Assembly: GCA_019245275.1 (NCBI GenBank)
Contig: JAFARW010000008.1
Location: forward strand, 1 to 11,580
Direction: 5' to 3'
Origin: Vulcanimicrobiota bacterium
Lineage (GTDB): Bacteria; Vulcanimicrobiota; Vulcanimicrobiia; Vulcanimicrobiales; Vulcanimicrobiaceae
DNA length: 11,580 bases
A model generated the notes under the pieces. That model did not search any database. It was not told the origin of the DNA and was given only the letters and a program-made list of their open reading frames with translations. The position numbers and the translations under genes are program-made. Shown in pieces: positions 6,180-11,580 of the stretch (positions are counted from its first letter, which is position 1; every line of letters starts with the position of its first letter).

Positions 6180-6950
6180 GTGAAACGCGCCGCGGCTTGG
6201 CCTTTCGTCGCTGCATTGGCGATACTGGCATTTGCAATGCTCTGGCCGACAATCGCGCTGCTCATCAATGTTTCGCCTGCGACGGTCGCGACTGTCTTCG
6301 CCGGCTCGACGATCCGCAATGCCGCGTTTGTTTCACTCACCGCTTCGATCGCCGCCGTCCTGCTTGCAACTTTGCTCGGTGTGCCGGCAGCTTACGAGTT
6401 GGCGCGCTGGCGAGATGCTCCCAGGAGCGTCGCCCTCTTCTTGCTCGCTTTGCCGCTCGCATTTCCGCCGGTCGCCAGCGGGATCATTTTGTTGAACGTC
6501 GTTGGGACGCACGCGCCATTCGGTGCATGGTTGAGCCGGCACGGCGTCTTCGTCATCGACTCACTCGGCGGCGTCGCGCTCGCGGAATTCTTCGTATCGG
6601 GATCGTTTGTCGTCATCGCTGCCAGCGCCGCGTTTCACACGCTCGACCCGATCTACGAAGAGGCAGCCGCAACTCTCGGCGCGTCCCGCTGGCGGACGTT
6701 TTGGCAAATCGCATTGCCGCTCGCGGCTCCGAATATTCTTGCGGGAATCCTGCTTGCGTGGCTCCGCGCAATCGGCGAATACGGCGCGACGTCGATTGTC
6801 GCGTATCGTCCGACTTCCTTGCCAATTGCGCTTTACGTCACGCTTTCCGCGCAAGGTCTAGGACCCGCGCTCGCACTGAGTTACGGATTCGTCGTCCTCG
6901 CGGCGCTTGTGATCGCGGTGCAATGGGCGGTCCGGCGCCACGTCGTATAA
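6180..6950 (+). CDS. ABC transporter permease, molybdate/tungstate type (ModB/WtpB-like)
   Basis: This 256-residue inner-membrane permease of the ModB/CysT/WtpB group has an N-terminal helix at about 8-30, further hydrophobic segments, and LPLAFPPVASGI at 91-102, the signature region of oxyanion permeases. A clear EAA loop follows (EEAAATLGASRWRTFWQIALP at 160-180), then IGEYGATS at 198-205. The start is GTG with GAGGTG eight bases upstream. It has no adjacent binding protein (ModA) or ATPase (ModC); the next gene is proline dehydrogenase. Molybdate, tungstate or sulfate are all possible substrates, with molybdate or tungstate slightly favoured. It is transcribed divergently from mntP. Confidence 0.82.
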   Translation: MKRAAAWPFVAALAILAFAMLWPTIALLINVSPATVATVFAGSTIRNAAFVSLTASIAAVLLATLLGVPAAYELARWRDAPRSVALFLLALPLAFPPVASGIILLNVVGTHAPFGAWLSRHGVFVIDSLGGVALAEFFVSGSFVVIAASAAFHTLDPIYEEAAATLGASRWRTFWQIALPLAAPNILAGILLAWLRAIGEYGATSIVAYRPTSLPIALYVTLSAQGLGPALALSYGFVVLAALVIAVQWAVRRHVV

Positions 6951-7852
6951 CGCCGCTCGTGGCCCTGATCGACCGCGTTCTCGCGCCCGAGTCAACCTTT
7001 CAGAAGCGATTTTTTTTCTTGGCGAAGCGATTCGTCGCCGGCGAAACGATCGATGACGCCTTAGCAGCGGTTCGCGCCATAAACGAGCGCGGGATGAGCG
7101 CGACGCTCGATTTCTTGGGCGAGGACGTCACCGAGGAAACTGCTGCACAGCACACGCGCGACGTCTACTTCGAGATCCTCGACGCGATCAAGCGCGAAGG
7201 CGTCGACAGCAACGTTTCCATCAAGCTTTCAGCGCTAGGACTGCTGATTTCCGAAGACCTCGCGACGCAGCAGCTGACGTCGATCCTCGAGCGCGCCTCC
7301 ACCAATAAAGACTCGTTCGTTCGGATCGATATGGAAGGCTCCGGATGCACGGAGCCGACGCTACGGATCTTTGAGCGTGTATTCGCGTCGCATTCGAACG
7401 TCGGGCCGGTTTTACAAGCGCTCTTGAAGCGCACGCCGTCGGATGTCGAGCGGATGATCGGACTGAAGGCTCGCGTGCGGCTTTGCAAAGGCGCGTATAA
7501 AGAAGCCGCCGCGATCGCTCATCAAGCGATGCCGACGATTCGCCGTGAGTATTTGCGGCTGGCGGAGCGGTTGCTGACGTCCGGCGTCTATCCAGGGCTT
7601 GCGACGCATGATTTACGTTTGATCTCGGCGATCAAGCGATTCACGGATCGCAATAAAATTGCGCCGGATAGCTTCGAGTTTCAGATGCTCTACGGCGTGC
7701 GACCGCACGTTCAGCAAGAACTCGTCTCGCAAGGTTACCGCGTTCGAATTTACATTCCGTTTGGAACGCACTGGGCCGCGTATTTCTACCGCCGCGTGCT
7801 CGAGCGAAGAGAGAATGCGCTCTTCGCATTGTCGTCGATCTTTTCTCGTTGA
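6923..7852 (+). CDS. Proline dehydrogenase (PRODH)
   Basis: This single-domain, FAD-dependent proline dehydrogenase of about 309 residues oxidises L-proline to pyrroline-5-carboxylate and passes electrons to the quinone pool. It resembles the monofunctional Thermus/Bacillus type. Visible motifs are RFVAGET, SIKLSALG (catalytic-site lysine), RIDMEG, LCKGAYKE, ATHD, FQMLYGVRP, and the C-terminal YRRVLERREN whose arginines bind the proline carboxylate. The start is uncertain: the ATG at 6923 overlaps modB by 28 bp, while the GTG at 6959, after the modB stop, would give a protein starting ALIDRVLAP. Neither has a good ribosome-binding site. No pyrroline-5-carboxylate dehydrogenase lies nearby. 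A run of eight T at 7010-7017 encodes part of FFFLAKRF. Confidence 0.92.
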   Translation: MGGPAPRRITPLVALIDRVLAPESTFQKRFFFLAKRFVAGETIDDALAAVRAINERGMSATLDFLGEDVTEETAAQHTRDVYFEILDAIKREGVDSNVSIKLSALGLLISEDLATQQLTSILERASTNKDSFVRIDMEGSGCTEPTLRIFERVFASHSNVGPVLQALLKRTPSDVERMIGLKARVRLCKGAYKEAAAIAHQAMPTIRREYLRLAERLLTSGVYPGLATHDLRLISAIKRFTDRNKIAPDSFEFQMLYGVRPHVQQELVSQGYRVRIYIPFGTHWAAYFYRRVLERRENALFALSSIFSR

Positions 7853-8298
7853 GAGCAGTCGTGCAGCGTGTTTCGCGCGCTTCGGTTCGGGTTGAGGATC
7901 AGACAACCGGCGAAATTGGACAGGGGTTGTGCGTGCTGCTCGGCGTTGGCATCGATGATGATGACGATGATGCGGTCGCGATGGCCGGTAAGATCGCCGG
8001 TTTACGCATCTTCTCCGATGCTGCGGGCCTGATGAATCTCGACATCAACGAGGCAGGCGGCGGCGTTCTGCTGATCTCGCAATTCACGCTGCACGGAGAT
8101 GCTCGCAAAGGCAGACGGCCTTCCTTTATCAATGCCGCGCGCGAGGACATTGCGAAGCCGCTGTACGAGCGCGTTGGCGTGCTGCTCGAACGGCAGCGGA
8201 TTGCGGTCGCTTACGGCGTTTTCGGGGCGCAAATGGACGTCGAGCTAGTAAATGAAGGCCCGGTCACGATCTTACTCGACACGAAGAAGCTGTTTTAA
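7849..8298 (+). CDS. dtd: D-aminoacyl-tRNA deacylase
   Basis: This 149-residue Dtd protein hydrolyses D-amino acids from mischarged tRNAs in the cytoplasm. The start is TTG in a TTGA overlap with the proline dehydrogenase stop, giving the canonical N-terminus MRAVVQRVSRASV. The two active-site signatures are present: SQFTL with the following HGDARKGRRPSF segment, and the Gly-cisPro motif in NEGPVTILLD near the C-terminus. The length is normal. A run of six aspartates near residue 36 lies in a loop that is acidic in many homologues. It is probably translated by coupling to the gene before it. Confidence 0.95.
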   Translation: MRAVVQRVSRASVRVEDQTTGEIGQGLCVLLGVGIDDDDDDAVAMAGKIAGLRIFSDAAGLMNLDINEAGGGVLLISQFTLHGDARKGRRPSFINAAREDIAKPLYERVGVLLERQRIAVAYGVFGAQMDVELVNEGPVTILLDTKKLF

Positions 8299-8353
8299 TC
8301 GCCGCTTCAGCGGTTGCAGCGGAGCTTAATCGCTGACGTTCAAATCACACACG

Positions 8354-8989
8354 GTGCGCTGCGGGGGTCGGACGATTTTGGAGCAGTGGCGCTTTGGGGA
8401 CGTCAGCGTGGTAGAAGCGTTGTATCGTGCCGGGAGCGTCGACCCACTGCACTCCCACGACGATGCACATCTATCTATCATTATCGAGGGCGAAGCAATC
8501 GAGGTTCGCGATTGCGGGCCGCTTCGCCAGTCTGCCGGCGCGTTGGTAAGCCAGCGCGCCCAAATCCGCCACGCGATTCATTTCCCGGTTGCTACGCGGG
8601 TCGCCACGATAGTTGTGCCGGCATTTGCTATGCCGGATGCGCTGCTGCTCAACAACCACGTCGACGAGTCGGAAAAACCGGCGTGGCTTCAAAAGATCCT
8701 TAGGTCTTTTCCGTGGGCTTCGAGTACGCCGCTGCGCGAGGCATCCCGCGTGGCGCGACTGAGCCATACCCACTTCGATCGGACTTTCCGCAGATACGTC
8801 GGAACGTCGCCGCGCGTCTTCCGACGACGCGCCAAGGTCGCGGCCGCGTCTCGGATGCTCCTTGAGTCACAGATGACGCTCGCGGAACTCTCCTTGGCCG
8901 CGGGCTTCTCGGATCAAAGCCACCTGACGGCAGTTTTCAGTAAAACGATCGGCATGACGCCGGCACAGTATCGCCGCATTTTCCGCTAA
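8354..8989 (+). CDS. AraC-family transcriptional regulator (short form)
   Basis: This protein of about 211 residues has a C-terminal AraC-type double helix-turn-helix (roughly 125-211), ending in the family signature AGFSDQSHLTAVFSKTIGMTP. The N-terminus is a short cupin-like sensor with HSHDDAH and IIIEGEAIEV, followed by a VSQRAQIRH strand. It is shorter than the usual 270-300 residues. The start is uncertain: GTG at 8354 lacks a ribosome-binding site, and a TTG at 8378 has a G-rich stretch upstream. It is not tightly coupled to dtd (55 bp gap). Effector and targets are unknown; the flanking exported protein gene is one possible target. Confidence 0.88.
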   Translation: MRCGGRTILEQWRFGDVSVVEALYRAGSVDPLHSHDDAHLSIIIEGEAIEVRDCGPLRQSAGALVSQRAQIRHAIHFPVATRVATIVVPAFAMPDALLLNNHVDESEKPAWLQKILRSFPWASSTPLREASRVARLSHTHFDRTFRRYVGTSPRVFRRRAKVAAASRMLLESQMTLAELSLAAGFSDQSHLTAVFSKTIGMTPAQYRRIFR

Positions 8990-9033
8990 GTTCGTAAAAG
9001 ACACCGCTCATTGCAAACGGCCATAATGGGCGC

Positions 9034-9858
9034 ATGCCTGCACATATTTTATCAATTCTGCTTGCGGCCCTGACACCACAGGGCGTCCTGCCGCTTCAAT
9101 CTTATCTCTCCCAGCAAGAAACGCTCACGGCATCCGTCAACGGCGTAATCGGTACGTTTTTGTTCGATACGGGCGAGGGCGTGACGGCGATCAGCCCTGA
9201 TTTTGCGAAACGAGTCGGTTGTAAGCCATGGGGAAGGGTCACCGGCTTCCGAATGTCCGGCGAACGCGGTGGATATCCGCATTGCGATAATCTGACCTTC
9301 GTCGCATCGGGGCGAGCACTGCACGTTCCATCAGCAATTATTCTCGACGTCATGAAACTGATGGGGCCCGATATTACACCCCGGGTCGATGGCGCGATCG
9401 GACTTGACGCGTTTGCCGGAGCAGCGATTACCATCGTTCCGCGCACGTGCATCGTTCTCGAAACCGCCGGAAGTCTGAAACGGCGAACCGCATCTGCCCG
9501 GCGGCTGGCGATTCGCTTTGTGCGCGATGCCGAAGGCGTAGCGTTTTCCGTCGACGCTGCCGTCCCGACAACGCAAGGCACGGCGTGGATGGAACTGGAT
9601 AGCGGAAACGGCGGCTCACTGGTGATCGCGAACTACATTGCGCCGTTGCTTGGTTTGCCGATGGATGTATCAACTCCAATGCCTGCAACATTTAAGCTTT
9701 CCGACGGCATCGAAGTGAGCGGCCCCACGCGGACGCGGGACCTAATTATGGATGGCAATATTGGCGCTCGATTCCTCAACCAATGGAGCCTCACGCTCGA
9801 TTTAATGCAACCGCGCGCATGGCTTACGCCGCCCGATGCGGCAAGTTGTTCGCCCTAG
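9034..9858 (+). CDS. Exported retropepsin-like aspartic protease, two lobes
   Basis: This 274-residue protein belongs to the retropepsin-like/pepsin-related group. A short hydrophobic N-terminus (about residues 4-15) looks like a signal sequence. Lobe 1 has FLFDTGEG with the catalytic-type Asp45, then VDGAIGLDAF at 118-127. Lobe 2 has MELDSGNGGS with Asp189, then GNIGARFLNQW. Each half thus carries one D-T/S-G motif and one hydrophobic glycine-rich segment, so a single chain could form a full active site. No pro-region is obvious. The substrate is unknown. The gene ends in a TAG that overlaps the stop of the opposing HEAT-cyclophilin gene. Confidence 0.82.
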   Translation: MPAHILSILLAALTPQGVLPLQSYLSQQETLTASVNGVIGTFLFDTGEGVTAISPDFAKRVGCKPWGRVTGFRMSGERGGYPHCDNLTFVASGRALHVPSAIILDVMKLMGPDITPRVDGAIGLDAFAGAAITIVPRTCIVLETAGSLKRRTASARRLAIRFVRDAEGVAFSVDAAVPTTQGTAWMELDSGNGGSLVIANYIAPLLGLPMDVSTPMPATFKLSDGIEVSGPTRTRDLIMDGNIGARFLNQWSLTLDLMQPRAWLTPPDAASCSP

Positions 9859-11333
9859 CGACCGTCCGGGATTTGCTCCACGCGTGTCATACGGTCGCTT
9901 TCCACTAGGCGGCCCAGCACGTCGAAGCCGCTGGTTACTTCGCCGAAAACCGTGAAATCGCGGTTCAGATGGAGCTGCGGCGAAAGCGTGATGTAGAATT
10001 GCGTGCCCGCTGAATCGCGAATCGGGCTATTGTCCTTGTAGTTGAGGCCCATTGAAATCACGTAGCTGCGTTGCTCGAGCGGATTCTCTTCGGCGGGAAT
10101 CGAGTAGCCCGCGTCGCCGTCACCAGTATCGGTCGCATCACCCGTCTGCACGACGAAATCCGGGACGATGCGAAACCAGCGAAGGCCATCGAAGTAGCCG
10201 CGGTTCGTCAAGTTGAGAAAGTTTTCAACCGTCAATGGCGCCCACTCCGGATAAAGCGTAACGGTTAGCGTCCCTTTCGTCGTGCGAATGCGAACGCGCG
10301 GGTGCGGTCCGGGCATCGGTCCATCCATCAGTGCCGACGTCGTCGGGTGCAAACGCGGCCGAGTAATGATGCCTTGCGCATCCGGAGCCGACGGCTTTCC
10401 GGTGAACGTCGGGCGCGGCAAGGGCGCGATATCCATGTAGTTCTGCGGGCGAACCGGCGGCACGTGAACGCCGGGCGGGATATCTTTTAAGTGATCGGTC
10501 GGCGGATCGCCGCGCAGCGCGCGAATCGATTCGATCGTCTGGAGCTGCACGCGCCACGACGGATCGTCGAGCAACGGCTGCAGCGCGGGTATTGCATCTT
10601 TGTTCTTCAAACGGCCGTATGCACGAACGGCTTCGATGCGCACGAGTTCGTTTTTGTCATGCAAGGCCGACGTGAGCACATCGCGCGGAACTCGAATCGC
10701 ATACCCGCGATAGATCGTCCACATGATATGCCAGCGCACATCGTCGTCGCGTTCGCGCGTGAAAGCATTGACAAGCTCTCTCGATGCGAGATCGCTCATC
10801 AATCCCAGCCGGAACGTTTCGAATGCAGCCGCGGCCCGTCCGCGTACGCGAGGATCGCGATCCGCCTTCATCGCCCCAACGAGCGCGAGCGCGGCCGCTG
10901 TCTCGCCACTCCCGCGCAACGCGCGCGCCGTTTCATACCGTCCGATTGCATCGATCGCGGCGGCCCGAACCGCGCTCGAATGGTCGCCGTTGATCTCAAG
11001 GGTCAACGCGGAAGCGCTCGCACCGTTTGCGATCAATCCCAACCCATAGACCGCCATAGCGCGTACGCCGTCATCTTTGTCGCGCATATAGCGCTGGAGC
11101 AGCGCAGCGCCGTGTCCGTCTTTGGTTCGGCCGATGGCTAGCGCCGCGCGGGCGGCGATCGAGGGGTCTTTCGAGGCGAGGTAAGCGGCAAGCGCTCCTC
11201 TGCCGAGCGACCGGCTCTTCTCAAAGCCGGCCATTGTCTGGTAGGGGTCGGCCGCTGAAGCCAAGGCGGCGCCTGCAAGGACGGCCACAGCCGCCTTGGG
11301 GAGGGTAAGAAGCAACCGTCTGTTCAGAAACAT
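9855..11333 (-). CDS. Exported HEAT-repeat / cyclophilin-type peptidyl-prolyl isomerase fusion
   Basis: This 492-residue protein begins with a signal peptide (basic MFLNRR, hydrophobic core, cleavage likely near ALASAADP). Residues of about 40-275 form alpha-helical HEAT-like repeats (recurring patterns such as DDGVRAMAVYGLG, DPRVRGRAAAAFE, NELVRIEAVRAYG). A proline-rich linker follows at about 275-343. Residues 344-492 are a cyclophilin domain with WFRIVPDFVVQTGD (catalytic Arg388), GTQFYITL and FTVFGEV. The enzyme would catalyse cis-trans isomerisation of prolyl bonds outside the cytoplasm, with the HEAT part probably binding clients; that role is inference. The position corresponding to the usual GSQFFI phenylalanine is tyrosine. 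Confidence 0.92.
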   Translation of the reverse strand: MFLNRRLLLTLPKAAVAVLAGAALASAADPYQTMAGFEKSRSLGRGALAAYLASKDPSIAARAALAIGRTKDGHGAALLQRYMRDKDDGVRAMAVYGLGLIANGASASALTLEINGDHSSAVRAAAIDAIGRYETARALRGSGETAAALALVGAMKADRDPRVRGRAAAAFETFRLGLMSDLASRELVNAFTRERDDDVRWHIMWTIYRGYAIRVPRDVLTSALHDKNELVRIEAVRAYGRLKNKDAIPALQPLLDDPSWRVQLQTIESIRALRGDPPTDHLKDIPPGVHVPPVRPQNYMDIAPLPRPTFTGKPSAPDAQGIITRPRLHPTTSALMDGPMPGPHPRVRIRTTKGTLTVTLYPEWAPLTVENFLNLTNRGYFDGLRWFRIVPDFVVQTGDATDTGDGDAGYSIPAEENPLEQRSYVISMGLNYKDNSPIRDSAGTQFYITLSPQLHLNRDFTVFGEVTSGFDVLGRLVESDRMTRVEQIPDGR

Positions 11334-11361
11334 CTAACGATCGGGCCAGTCAGTGCGTTGT

Positions 11362-11367
11362 AGTATA
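11362..11367 (-). promoter_or_regulatory. Candidate -10 of the HEAT-cyclophilin gene
   Basis: On the - strand TATACT (11367-11362) lies 28 bases upstream of the ATG at 11333 and matches the -10 consensus in five of six positions. No convincing -35 precedes it. The 94-bp divergent gap (11334-11427) otherwise holds a six-pair hairpin at 11383-11399 in the leader of the KGG gene and no other feature. Confidence 0.3.
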
Positions 11368-11427
11368 TGGAGCACTTACATGCCGTCCTCCCAGGGCGGT
11401 CCAAAGGAAAGATAGGTTCAGCACACC

Positions 11428-11580
11428 ATGCCCAGCAGTCCCCAAGCCAGAAAGAACGGCGGAATGACCTTCGGCGAGGCCGGTCAAAAAGGCGGCGAGA
11501 CCGTCAAGAAAAAGTACGGCCCAGAGTTTTACGAGACGATCGGGCGTAAAGGCGGCCAGGCGACGAAGCTCGCTCACGGT
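11428..11580 (+). CDS. KGG-repeat stress-induced protein (5' part)
   Basis: The ATG at 11428 opens a frame of 51 codons that runs off the window. The product is small, basic and glycine-rich, with GQKGGETVKKKYGPEFYETI followed by GRKGGQATK, the repeating KGG motif of the stress-induced (GsiB/YciG-like) family. Members are disordered hydrophilic proteins made in general stress or stationary phase; their biochemical role is unclear. A weak GATAGG lies about 11 bases before the start. It is divergent from the HEAT-cyclophilin gene. Confidence 0.88.
   Translation, partial: MPSSPQARKNGGMTFGEAGQKGGETVKKKYGPEFYETIGRKGGQATKLAHG

Noticed and set aside
6149..6922. Long open frame on the + strand running through the whole modB-like gene in the proline dehydrogenase frame
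   Set aside because: Its translation is arginine- and cysteine-rich with no recognisable domain, while the other frame gives a clear permease. It is an overlap shadow in GC-rich sequence.
7948..7971. Aspartate run in Dtd as an expanded repeat
   Set aside because: Homologues are acidic in the same loop, so it is within normal variation.
8299..8353. Terminator after dtd (hairpin CCGC-TTCA-GCGG)
   Set aside because: The stem is four pairs and no T run follows it, so I cannot support it as an intrinsic terminator.
11350..11577. Minus-strand open frame at the right end
   Set aside because: It lies opposite the KGG gene, whose repeats are unmistakable, and its translation shows no known family.

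Overview
The window is a gene-dense bacterial segment of moderately high GC. No intergenic gap exceeds about 100 bp, and several neighbouring genes share stop/start overlaps of the GTGA or TTGA type. Ribosome-binding sites are inconsistent and GTG or TTG starts are common. The mix of genes points to an uncultured soil or sediment bacterium: a lysine-fermentation module, secreted HEAT-cyclophilin and retropepsin-like proteins, and a KGG stress protein. Candidate phylum Eremiobacterota (WPS-2) or a relative is only a guess. Nothing here looks plasmid- or phage-borne, and I see no insertion sequence or CRISPR array.

Left end (1-1233). The window opens inside the 3' end of a dipeptide/oligopeptide ABC permease gene on the + strand. 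A class II tRNA-Leu(GAG) follows on the - strand, and then a complete paralogous dppC-like gene on the - strand. The last 201 bp of the two permease genes form an inverted repeat around the tRNA. They differ at 12 sites, 11 of them synonymous.

Main operon, - strand (6125 down to 313). The transcription order is mntP, kamB, kamC, kce, dppB, dppC, with overlaps or gaps under 20 bp throughout. KamB (P-loop protein) and KamC (MutS-like ATPase without the mismatch-recognition domain) match the pair named as the reactivase of the B12-dependent lysine 5,6-aminomutase. Kce is the beta-keto acid cleavage enzyme that acts two steps after that mutase, turning 3-keto-5-aminohexanoate plus acetyl-CoA into 3-aminobutyryl-CoA and acetoacetate. 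The mutase (KamDE), KamA, Kdd and Kal are not in the window, nor are the transporter's binding protein and ATPases. A terminator-like hairpin carrying the kce stop codon in its loop may separate kce from dppBC.

Divergent + strand group (6180-8298). A ModB/WtpB-type permease without visible ModA or ModC partners is followed by proline dehydrogenase and D-aminoacyl-tRNA deacylase, all tightly coupled. The 54-bp gap to mntP appears to hold back-to-back promoters.

Right end (8354-11580). A short AraC-family regulator and an exported two-lobe retropepsin-like protein lie on the + strand. The retropepsin gene converges, with overlapping stop codons, on a - strand gene for an exported HEAT-repeat/cyclophilin fusion. 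The window ends inside a + strand KGG-repeat stress protein gene.
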